64,000 bases of DNA from JAFMJV01 sp034436555 (GTDB taxonomy: Bacteria > Chloroflexota > Limnocylindria > Limnocylindrales > CSP1-4). The notes under the pieces are model-generated. The model saw nothing but the letters and a program-made list of their open reading frames with translations. It was not told the DNA's origin and ran no database searches. Positions 50,832-58,168 of the stretch are shown here, piece after piece; within the stretch, counting starts at the first letter, position 1; the number at the start of each line of letters is the position of its first letter. The position numbers and the translations under genes were made by a program. The DNA lies in assembly GCA_034436555.1 (NCBI GenBank), contig DAOTUU010000003.1, forward strand, positions 72,432 through 136,431. The letters run 5' to 3'.

Positions 50832-51637
50832 GCGGGGTCCGCCTCGGGCGGGATGCCGATGGGGGCCACGAGCACCTTGCCCGCGAGCGCCCTGCCCGTG
50901 CGCGTCATCAGTCCCCGCTTGGGCCGATGGAAGGTGATCGTCACGTCCGCACGGACGCACGGGTCGGACGGCTCGCCGGACGTGAGGTCGAGCGCGGTGG
51001 GGGTGTCCACGGCGAGCACCGGCACGCCCAGCGTCCGACCGCGGCCGATGAGATCCACCGCGGTGCGGATGGGTTCTCGCAGCATGCCCCGCACTCCCGT
51101 GCCCAGCAGCGCATCCACGATGAGGGCCGCCCGATCCAACCCGTTGTGGAGCATCGCCACATCGTGGGCGGTGGCCACGTGGATGCGCTCGGCGCCGTCG
51201 ATCCCCTCGAGGCGCTCCCAGTTGAGCGTCGCGTCCGGGGTGCCGGGCTGATCCGCGGGAGACACCAGCACTGCGGCGACGCGAATGCCAGCCGCCGCCA
51301 GGTGGCGCGCCGCGACGAGCCCGTCGCCGCCGTTGTTGCCGGGGCCGCACAGCACCAGCACGACCCCGCCCCGCGGCCGGTTCGCGGTGCGCAGCGTCGC
51401 CCGTGCGGTCACCGCGACCGCGCAGCCCGCCTGTTCCATGAGTCGTTCGCCGGGCGTCCCCAGGCGCTGCGCCCGACGATCGGCGCCGCGCATCGCCTCG
51501 GCCGTGATGCCCGGCAGTGCGGCGCGGGGGGCCCAGCGGGCGATCAGCCGGTGCAGGTCGAGGTCCGTCTCGGACAGCAGCGGGTCTTCGAGGGGCAGCG
51601 GCGGATCGGGATCCGGGGCCGACGAGAACACCGTCAT
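50828..51637 (-). CDS. nnrE: NAD(P)H-hydrate epimerase
   Basis: A 269-residue YjeF_N-domain protein that epimerises damaged, hydrated NAD(P)H so that a partner dehydratase can repair it. Conserved parts are ERLMEQAGCAVAVTARATL (N-terminal helix), VVLVLCGPGNNGGDGLVAAR (the signature G-P-G-N-N-G-G-D-G), ALIVDALLGTGVRGMLREPI, VLAVDTPTALDL and ADVTITFHRPKRGL. There is no C-terminal kinase-like dehydratase domain, which is often fused. The ATG (MTVFSSAPD) overlaps the mutY stop by ATGA and also has TACCAT 7 nt upstream inside mutY, so it can be transcribed separately. Confidence 0.88.
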   Translation of the reverse strand: MTVFSSAPDPDPPLPLEDPLLSETDLDLHRLIARWAPRAALPGITAEAMRGADRRAQRLGTPGERLMEQAGCAVAVTARATLRTANRPRGGVVLVLCGPGNNGGDGLVAARHLAAAGIRVAAVLVSPADQPGTPDATLNWERLEGIDGAERIHVATAHDVAMLHNGLDRAALIVDALLGTGVRGMLREPIRTAVDLIGRGRTLGVPVLAVDTPTALDLTSGEPSDPCVRADVTITFHRPKRGLMTRTGRALAGKVLVAPIGIPPEADPA

Positions 51638-52677
51638 GGCGCTGATGGTAGGCGCACCGAGCCGTCCGAGCGCCGTTCGACCATCCCCTCCCCGACCAGC
51701 ATCGCGACCGCCATCTCCACCGCGGGCCCATCGTGTGTCCCGATGCGCCCGGCGATCACGGTCCAGGCGCCGTCCGGCAGCTCCCTGAGGCGGGCGAGGA
51801 TGCGGCCCCGCAGCCATCGGCGCGTCTCCGGGAAGGCAGGCCGCGGCGACGGGGGCGCGTCGGACCGGCGAGCGGTCGGCGAGGGCGGGGTCGATCCCGT
51901 CCGGGTCGAGCCGGGCGGCGGGATGACCGCCGTCAGCGCGTGACGTCGACACAGCGGAGCGAGCGGACAGTCAGCGCATCGGGGTACCGCAGGGCGGCAG
52001 CACGAGGCTCCGAGATCCATCATCGCGTGCGTCCAGCGAGCCGGATCGGCCGGGTCCACGAGCGTGTCCGCGACGGCCTGGAGCGCCCTCGCGGGCAGCG
52101 GCGATCCGGCATCCGCCACGGCACCGTGGCCCGTGACGACGCGGCCGATGACACGCCGCACGTTGGTGTCCACCGCCGCGACGGGCACCCCGAACGCGAT
52201 GGCGGAGACGGCGCGCGCGGTGTAGGGGCCCACGCCCGGCAGCGCCTCGAGCTCCGCGATGGTCCGCGGTGTCACGCCGCCATGGAGCCCCTCGATGCGG
52301 GCCGCGGCACGCCGCAGGTCGAGCGCCCGGCGGTTGTACCCCATGCCAGCCCACGCGCGCAGCACGTCCGCAGGCGATGCGGCTGCCAGCGTGGCAGGGG
52401 TCGGGAAGCGGGCCATGAACGCCGTCCACGCGGGCTCGACGCGCCCGACCTGCGTCTGCTGGGCCATCACCTCCGCCACCAGGACGGCCCACGGATCGGC
52501 GCGCGTCCGGAACGCGAGCCGTCGGCCATGCCGCGCGAACCAGGCCCCCAGGCGGTCGCGGAAGGCGCGCGCGAACGCGGCGTCCGGGAACGCGGCGGCC
52601 GGGACCGCGGCGTCTGGGAACGCGGCGGCAGGGGGTCCGGCACGGACGTGGGCGATCGGTGAGCTTGCGGCGGGCAC
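51634..52677 (-). CDS. mutY: A/G-specific adenine DNA glycosylase
   Basis: A 347-residue HhH-GPD base-excision glycosylase that removes adenine opposite 8-oxoguanine. Motifs are DPWAVLVAEVMAQQTQVGRV (catalytic Glu region), LRAWAGMGYNRRALDLRRAA, the helix-hairpin-helix ELEALPGVGPYTARAVSAIA, AVDTNVRRVIGRV (catalytic Asp) and a 4Fe-4S site C-x6-C-x2-C-x5-C (CRPAVPRCADCPLAPLC). The C-terminal NUDIX-like domain is absent and replaced by a linker and a small winged-helix-like segment. The GTG at 52677 is chosen from a TACGAT hexamer 7 nt upstream. Residues about 13-30 are an Ala/Phe/Pro/Asp repeat. Confidence 0.92.
   Translation of the reverse strand: MPAASSPIAHVRAGPPAAAFPDAAVPAAAFPDAAFARAFRDRLGAWFARHGRRLAFRTRADPWAVLVAEVMAQQTQVGRVEPAWTAFMARFPTPATLAAASPADVLRAWAGMGYNRRALDLRRAAARIEGLHGGVTPRTIAELEALPGVGPYTARAVSAIAFGVPVAAVDTNVRRVIGRVVTGHGAVADAGSPLPARALQAVADTLVDPADPARWTHAMMDLGASCCRPAVPRCADCPLAPLCRRHALTAVIPPPGSTRTGSTPPSPTARRSDAPPSPRPAFPETRRWLRGRILARLRELPDGAWTVIAGRIGTHDGPAVEMAVAMLVGEGMVERRSDGSVRLPSAP
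51645..51650 (-). promoter_or_regulatory. Internal -10 element for nnrE (leaderless)
   Basis: TACCAT within the last codons of mutY, then 7 nt, then ATG at 51637. It would give nnrE its own transcript. Confidence 0.45.
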
Positions 52678-52684
52678 GCCGGGC

Positions 52685-52690
52685 ATCGTA
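52685..52690 (-). promoter_or_regulatory. -10 element of mutY (leaderless)
   Basis: TACGAT, then 7 nt, then GTG at 52677. It decides against the two upstream in-frame ATGs. Confidence 0.45.
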
Positions 52691-52748
52691 GAGGGCATCC
52701 CGGGCGCGCGCCGGGGCACGCTGCCACGCTCGAGTGCGCAGGCCCCCA

Positions 52749-52774
52749 TCGAGGTGAAGGTTCCTTCACCTCGA
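52749..52774. promoter_or_regulatory. Perfect 12-bp inverted repeat between mutY and the PBP gene
   Basis: Arms TCGAGGTGAAGG and CCTTCACCTCGA are separated by TT. It lies 29 nt upstream of the PBP -10 and about 58 nt upstream of the mutY -10. With a 2-nt centre and no T-run, it looks like a dimeric regulator's operator rather than a terminator. Confidence 0.6.
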
Positions 52775-52802
52775 CTTATGCGCACGCGGTGCGGATGTCT
52801 GG

Positions 52803-52808
52803 CAGACT
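52803..52808 (+). promoter_or_regulatory. -10 element of the PBP gene (leaderless)
   Basis: CAGACT preceded by TGG (extended -10 like), then 7 nt, then GTG at 52816. The first base differs from the T seen at most other sites. Confidence 0.4.
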
Positions 52809-52815
52809 CGCGACC

Positions 52816-55716
52816 GTGCCAATCTCTCCGCGGAGGCCCGCCGGAGGACCGCAGCGCGGTCCCGCGAGCGCGTCCGGAACTGGACCCAGCGCCACGCCCG
52901 CGGGCCGGCGCGCGCTCCAGCGCTCCCTGCGGCGCTCCCGCTCGGCCGCGGGCCGGCCGAGGGGCGGCGTCCTCGTCCCGATCGTCATCGTGTCCATCGT
53001 GGTCATGGTTGTCGTCACGGGCGCCGCCACGCTCCTGGCAGGCGGCACCGGCGCCGCGATGCTCGCGGCCCTGGACAGGGACCTGCCGGACGTGACGCGG
53101 TTCGAGACGCTGGACTACGCCCAGCCATCGATCGTCTATGACAACGGCTCCAACTGCAAGAACGGTGGGACGGACTGCCGCGAACTGGGCCGCTTCTTCT
53201 CCGAGAAGCGCGAGGTCGTGGAGTTCGACGAGATCCCGCGGTACGTGCTGGACGCCACGACGGCCACCGAGGACCGCACCTTCTGGGACAACCAGGGCGT
53301 GGATCTCGTGGCCACCCTGTCCGCGCTGGCGCAGGAGGTGGGCGGCGGCTCCGATCGCGGCGGCGGGTCCACCATCACCCAGCAGCTGGTTCGCGCCCGG
53401 CTGCTGCCGCGCGACCTGGTCACGGACCCGGACCGCCTCTACGAGCGCAAGGCCAAGGAGATCATCCAGTCCTACAAGCTCACCCAGGCGTACCCGGGCG
53501 AGGCGGGCAAGGAGCGGATCATCACCGCCTACCTCAACCAGATCTTCTACGGGCACAACGCGTACGGCATCAAGGCCGCCGCGCGGGCGTACTTCGACGC
53601 ATCCCTGGAGTGCGCGCCGGCCAAGCTGGAATCGGGCGACTGCAAGCTGCTGACACTGGCACAGGCGGCCATCCTGGCTGGCATCCCCCAGTCGCCGTCT
53701 GTGTATGACCTGTACCGCTACGCCAAGAAGGGCGAGTTCGTCGACCCCGCCACGGGCAAGACGAAGGAGGCGAACCTGATCGTGCAGAACTGCCATGCGC
53801 AGGATGCCCCGGCCGACTGCACGGATCTCCAGATCGTCGCGCGCCGGAACTTCGTGCTCAAGGCGCTGCGCGAGGGCCACGGCCGGTGGACCCGGATCAC
53901 CGAGGCGCAGTATCAGGCCGCGCTCGCCGAGCCGATCGTGCTGCGGGGGGACGTGCCGGTGCGCTTCAAGGCGCCCCATTTCGTGTGGGCCATGAAGGGC
54001 CAGCTGGACACCCTCCTCGCGGACCGGGAGCCCGCGGAGACCGGCGGCTACAAGATCTACACCACGCTCGACGCCCGGGCGCAGGCCATCGGAGAGAAGT
54101 ACTGCCGCGCTGCCGCGGAATTCACGCAGTACAGCTACAGCCAGTACGTGCGGGCGCTGAACCGCTACAACGTGCCGCGCTATGACCGACCCTGGCTGGA
54201 CTTCCTGCGCGGCAAGAGCATCAAGAACTGTGCCCTCGTGGCCGTGGACTACCGCACCGGCAATGTCATCGCGTACGTGGGGTCCGCCAACTACTACGGC
54301 AAGAACAGCAAGCGCATGGACCCCAAGTTCGACGTGATCCAGGGCTATCGCCAATCCGGGTCGGCGTGGAAACCCATCGTCTATGCCACTGCCATTGACA
54401 ACAAGGCGATCACCGCGGGCTCGGTCATCCTCGATGTGACCACGCCGTTCGCCGGTCGCTGGGCGCCCAAGAACGCAGGGCTCGATGAGCGCGGTCCGGT
54501 CCTGGCGCGCAAGGCGCTCCAGTACTCGCTCAACATCCCGGCCATCCGGGTCATGGGCCGGGTCACCCCCGCGACCGTGGGTCAGTACGCGGCGCGCGCC
54601 GGCATCACGTTCCTGACAGGACGCAAGGGCATGACCCTGGCCGGGCTCGCGGGCGCCATCGGCACGGTCGAGACGCGCATGCTGGACCTCGTCTCCGCCT
54701 ATGGCTCATTCGGCAACGACGGGTTCGTGACCAGTCCGCGCTTCATCACCAAGATCACCAAGGATGTCGTCCAGACGGACGGCACCATCAAGACGGAGGT
54801 GGTCTACACCGCGCCCGACCCGAGCCGCCAGAAGTTCGTGACGCCCCAGACCGCCTACATCATGGCTGACATCCTCAAGGGCAACACCAACCCGGCGGAC
54901 AACATCTACTGGGGGCCGAAGTTCCGATTGGACAACGGGCCCGGCGGCTCCTACCGCGTGGCGGCCCTCAAGACGGGCACCACCAACGACATCCGTGACC
55001 TGGCCGCCTACGGGCTGCTGCCCAAGACGTCCGACAAGAAGGATCCATCGATCGCGCTGGGCGTGTGGATGGGCAACAGCGACCACTCCCAGCCCACCCT
55101 CGGCGGCAACCCGCTGTTCGCCTCGGACGGTCCCGCCCAGGTGTGGCACTCGTTCCTGCGCGACTACATGAAGGGCAAGCCGGCACCCGATTTCGACCGG
55201 CCGGGCAAGGGCCTGGCGCTCCGGACGATCGACGCATTCACGGGTGGCAAGCCCGGGCCCTGGACGCGCCAGACGGTGCAGGAGTGGTTCATCGCAGGCA
55301 CCGAGCCGGGCGCCCGGGGGGCTGTCGACACCTCGCGCAGCAACATCTACGTGCGTGAGTGCGGCACCTGGATGGTGGACCCGCTCAAGGCCGAGAACCG
55401 GGGTGCTCCCTCGACGTGGAAGGCCGCCGTGAGGGACTGGATGGCCCGCGCACGTCGGGGCCCGTGGGTGACATCCCGCGTGTTCGGCACCCGGACCCGC
55501 TACCTCGAGGCTCGCTCATCCTGGGGTGGCCCCATCGTGGGACCCTGCGCGACGCCGACGCCGACGCCCGATCCGAGCGCCACGCCCGACCCGGACGCCA
55601 CGCCGACCGCCAAGCCGGACAAGACGCCCAAGCCGGACAAGACGCCCAAGCCCACCCCCAAGCCGGACAAGACGCCCAAGCCCACGCCGAAGCCGACCAA
55701 GAAGCCCAAGCCCTGA
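52816..55716 (+). CDS. Class A penicillin-binding protein (PBP1-type)
   Basis: A 966-residue bifunctional peptidoglycan glycosyltransferase/transpeptidase. A low-complexity cytosolic N-terminus precedes one TM (about residues 53-83, VLVPIVIVSIVVMVVVTGAA). The GT51 domain shows TATEDRTFWDNQGVDLVATL (catalytic Glu) and GGGSTITQQLVRARLLP. The transpeptidase has S-A-W-K (GYRQSGSAWKPIVYATAI), S-L-N (LQYSLNIPAIRV) and K-T-G (ALKTGTTNDIRDL). A C-terminal tail of about 55 residues is a Thr/Pro/Lys/Asp repeat. The start GTG (VPISPRRPAGG) follows a CAGACT hexamer by 7 nt. Its expression may be controlled by the 26-bp inverted repeat upstream. Confidence 0.95.
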   Translation: MPISPRRPAGGPQRGPASASGTGPSATPAGRRALQRSLRRSRSAAGRPRGGVLVPIVIVSIVVMVVVTGAATLLAGGTGAAMLAALDRDLPDVTRFETLDYAQPSIVYDNGSNCKNGGTDCRELGRFFSEKREVVEFDEIPRYVLDATTATEDRTFWDNQGVDLVATLSALAQEVGGGSDRGGGSTITQQLVRARLLPRDLVTDPDRLYERKAKEIIQSYKLTQAYPGEAGKERIITAYLNQIFYGHNAYGIKAAARAYFDASLECAPAKLESGDCKLLTLAQAAILAGIPQSPSVYDLYRYAKKGEFVDPATGKTKEANLIVQNCHAQDAPADCTDLQIVARRNFVLKALREGHGRWTRITEAQYQAALAEPIVLRGDVPVRFKAPHFVWAMKGQLDTLLADREPAETGGYKIYTTLDARAQAIGEKYCRAAAEFTQYSYSQYVRALNRYNVPRYDRPWLDFLRGKSIKNCALVAVDYRTGNVIAYVGSANYYGKNSKRMDPKFDVIQGYRQSGSAWKPIVYATAIDNKAITAGSVILDVTTPFAGRWAPKNAGLDERGPVLARKALQYSLNIPAIRVMGRVTPATVGQYAARAGITFLTGRKGMTLAGLAGAIGTVETRMLDLVSAYGSFGNDGFVTSPRFITKITKDVVQTDGTIKTEVVYTAPDPSRQKFVTPQTAYIMADILKGNTNPADNIYWGPKFRLDNGPGGSYRVAALKTGTTNDIRDLAAYGLLPKTSDKKDPSIALGVWMGNSDHSQPTLGGNPLFASDGPAQVWHSFLRDYMKGKPAPDFDRPGKGLALRTIDAFTGGKPGPWTRQTVQEWFIAGTEPGARGAVDTSRSNIYVRECGTWMVDPLKAENRGAPSTWKAAVRDWMARARRGPWVTSRVFGTRTRYLEARSSWGGPIVGPCATPTPTPDPSATPDPDATPTAKPDKTPKPDKTPKPTPKPDKTPKPTPKPTKKPKP
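55547..55713 (+). repeat. Repeats coding the Lys/Pro/Asp tail of the PBP
   Basis: Degenerate in-frame repeats of units such as PDKTPKP and KPTPKP, with DNA units of 15-21 bp. A basic, proline-rich extracytoplasmic tail could bind wall polymers. Confidence 0.8.
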
Positions 55717-55755
55717 GGATCGCCCACAGCCGATCGGCGGGGTCGGCCTGCTGGC

Positions 55756-55761
55756 TATCAT
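55756..55761 (+). promoter_or_regulatory. -10 element of the Ldh2-lhgO unit (leaderless)
   Basis: TATCAT, then 6 nt, then ATG at 55768. Confidence 0.55.
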
Positions 55762-55767
55762 CAGGGC

Positions 55768-56901
55768 ATGCCCGTGTACCAGGACCCCGACGACGCCCGC
55801 GCCCTCGATGCCGACGCCCTCCGTTCGTGGACCGCGGTGGTCCTGGAGCGACTGGGCACCCCGACGGACATCGCGGCGGATGTCGCGACGGTCCTGCTGG
55901 CATCAGATCGACGCGGCATCGCCTCCCACGGCACCGCCCGCCTGCCCCAGTACGTGTCACTCGTGGACGCGGGGGTCGTGGATCCGACGGCGCGGCCGGT
56001 GCTGGAGAAGGACCTTCCGGCGCTCGGCCGCTTCGACGCGCAGAACGGCTGGGGCCACCACGCGTCCCGGGTGGCGATCGACACGGCCATCGAGCGGGCG
56101 CGCACGAGCGGCGCCTGGACCGCGGTGATCCGTCGCTCCAACCACTACGGCATCGCCGGCTGGTACGCCCTGCGCGCCGCGGAGGCGGGCATGATCGGCA
56201 TGAGCCTCACGAACAGCTCGCCGCTCGTGGCGCCCACCCGCGCCCGCACCCCCATGGTCGGCACGAATCCGATCGCGATCGCGGCGCCCGCGGGTCGGTT
56301 CGGCAGCCTGTGCCTGGACATGGCCACCTCGACCGTGCCCCGGGGCCGCATCGAGGTCGCGGCGCGGCGCGGTGAGCAGCTCCCCGTGGGCTGGGCGATC
56401 GACGCCGACGGCAACCCCGCGACCACGCCCGCGGCGGCCCTGGGCGGTTCCCTCCAGCCTCTGGGCGGGGCGGAGGCGACCGCGGGCTACAAGGGGTACG
56501 GCCTTGCGCTCATGGTGGATCTCCTGACGGGCATCCTGGGCGATGCCGCGTTCGGACCGAACATCATCCCGCTGTTCTCGACCCACGACGGCATCGCCGA
56601 CCTGGGGCAGCTGTTCTGGGTCATCGACCCGGCGGCACTGGACGACACGCGCCTCGAGGCGCGCCTCGAGGCGTACTGCGAGCAGCTCGTGGCGGCGCCG
56701 CTCATCCCCGACGCGCCGGGCCGGGTGCTCATCCCGGGCGAGCCCGAGGCCGCCGCGGAGCGTCGCGCCGCGGCCCGCGGCATCGTCATCGATCGCGAGC
56801 ACCACGAGGCGCTCGGCGCCATCGCCGCGCGTCTGGGCGTGCCGCTGCCGGACGCGACCACGCCCGTCCCATGGACCGGCGCACACGAGGAAACGGCATG
56901 A
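55768..56901 (+). CDS. Malate/L-lactate/ureidoglycolate dehydrogenase family (Ldh2) oxidoreductase
   Basis: A 377-residue NAD(P)-dependent dehydrogenase of the Ldh_2 family, structurally unrelated to classical LDH, that acts on 2-hydroxy acids. Family features are SDRRGIASHGTARLPQYVSL (substrate-binding His), GRFDAQNGWGHHASRVAIDT, VIRRSNHYGIAGWYALRAAE, GMSLTNSSPLVAPTRARTPM, GTNPIAIAAPAG and GYKGYGLALMVDLLTGILG. The exact substrate is not predictable. The gene is followed by lhgO with an ATGA overlap, which points to hydroxy-acid catabolism. The start is set by the TATCAT hexamer. Confidence 0.92.
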   Translation: MPVYQDPDDARALDADALRSWTAVVLERLGTPTDIAADVATVLLASDRRGIASHGTARLPQYVSLVDAGVVDPTARPVLEKDLPALGRFDAQNGWGHHASRVAIDTAIERARTSGAWTAVIRRSNHYGIAGWYALRAAEAGMIGMSLTNSSPLVAPTRARTPMVGTNPIAIAAPAGRFGSLCLDMATSTVPRGRIEVAARRGEQLPVGWAIDADGNPATTPAAALGGSLQPLGGAEATAGYKGYGLALMVDLLTGILGDAAFGPNIIPLFSTHDGIADLGQLFWVIDPAALDDTRLEARLEAYCEQLVAAPLIPDAPGRVLIPGEPEAAAERRAAARGIVIDREHHEALGAIAARLGVPLPDATTPVPWTGAHEETA

Positions 56902-58142
56902 TCGCGGGCACAGGCGCCACGGGTGGCCCGGTGGGCCGCGCCGATGTGGCCGTCATCGGGGGCGGCATCGTGGGCCTTGCCACGACGCTCAAGCTGCTGC
57001 GGGCCAGGCCCGACCTGCGGGTCGCGCTCATCGAGAAGGAGCCGGTCCTGGCCGCCCACCAGACGGGCCACAACTCGGGTGTCGTCCACGCCGGTCTGTA
57101 CTACACGCCCGGCTCGCTCAAGGCGCGCCTGTGCCGCGAGGGCAAGCAGGAGCTGGAGCGCTACTGCGAGGAGAAGGGCATCCGCATCGAGCGCTGCGGC
57201 AAGCTCGTGGTCGCCCTCGACGAATCGGAGCTGCCCCGGTTCGCAGCGCTCAAGGAGCGCGCCGTGGCCAACGGCGTCGACGGATTGGAAGAGGTGGGCC
57301 CGGAGCGCATCAGCGAACTGGAGCCGCACTGCCGCGGCATCCGGGCGCTGTGGAGCCCGGGCACCGGCATCACCGACTACAGGCAGGTCGCCGCGGCCTA
57401 CGCCGACGACGTGCGGGCGATGGGCGCCACGATCGAGACCTCCCGCGCGGCCACGTCCATCACCCAGCGAGGGGACGAGCTGGTCGTGGGCACCAGCACT
57501 GGCGACCTCGTCACGCGACGCGTGATCGCGTGCGCCGGTCTCCACGCCGACCGGGTGTCGGCATTGACCGGCGATACCGGCAGGGATGTGCCCCACATCG
57601 TGCCGTTCCGGGGCGACTACTACACCCTCACCCCTGACGCGCGTTCCTTGGTGAAGGGCCTCATCTATCCCGTCAACGACCCGCGCTTCCCGTTCCTGGG
57701 GATCCATCTCACGAAGCGCGTGGACGGCGAGGTGCTGGCGGGACCGAACGCGGTGCTCGCCCTCAAGCGCGAGGGCTACCGGCGCCGTGACGTCGACGTC
57801 AGGGACCTCGCGGAGACGCTGGCCTATCCCGGGTTCCTGCGCGTGGCGCGCCGGTACTGGCGCATGGGTGCGTTCGAGATGTGGCGGGATCTGTCCAAGC
57901 GGGCGTTCCTGGCGGAGCTCAACCGGTACGTGCCGGAACTGCGCGGCGATCAGCTGGTCTTCGGGCCGAGCGGCGTCCGGGCGCAGGCGCTGGGACGCGA
58001 CGGCGCGCTCGTGGACGACTTCCTGCTGGGCGGCACCGACCGGGTGCTCCACGTGCGCAACGCCCCCTCCCCCGCGGCCACCTCGTCGCTGGCCATCGGG
58101 CGGGTGCTCTCCGAGGAGGCGATCGCCCGCTTCGGCCTGTAG
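56898..58142 (+). CDS. lhgO: L-2-hydroxyglutarate oxidase
   Basis: A 414-residue FAD-dependent oxidoreductase of the DAO superfamily. VAVIGGGIVGLATTLKLLRA is the FAD-binding motif; HQTGHNSGVVHAGLYYTPGS (covalent/active-site region) and VPFRGDYYTLTPDARSLVKG, then PVNDPRFPFLGIHLTKRVDG, are characteristic of LhgO. FGPSGVRAQALGRDGALVDD and the C-terminal HVRNAPSPAATSSLAIGR close the fold. It oxidises L-2-hydroxyglutarate to 2-oxoglutarate and feeds electrons to the quinone pool (here menaquinone). ATGA overlap with the upstream dehydrogenase gene indicates an operon. Confidence 0.93.
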   Translation: MIAGTGATGGPVGRADVAVIGGGIVGLATTLKLLRARPDLRVALIEKEPVLAAHQTGHNSGVVHAGLYYTPGSLKARLCREGKQELERYCEEKGIRIERCGKLVVALDESELPRFAALKERAVANGVDGLEEVGPERISELEPHCRGIRALWSPGTGITDYRQVAAAYADDVRAMGATIETSRAATSITQRGDELVVGTSTGDLVTRRVIACAGLHADRVSALTGDTGRDVPHIVPFRGDYYTLTPDARSLVKGLIYPVNDPRFPFLGIHLTKRVDGEVLAGPNAVLALKREGYRRRDVDVRDLAETLAYPGFLRVARRYWRMGAFEMWRDLSKRAFLAELNRYVPELRGDQLVFGPSGVRAQALGRDGALVDDFLLGGTDRVLHVRNAPSPAATSSLAIGRVLSEEAIARFGL

Positions 58143-58168
58143 GCCGGGCGGGCGGCCGCGGCAGCCCG

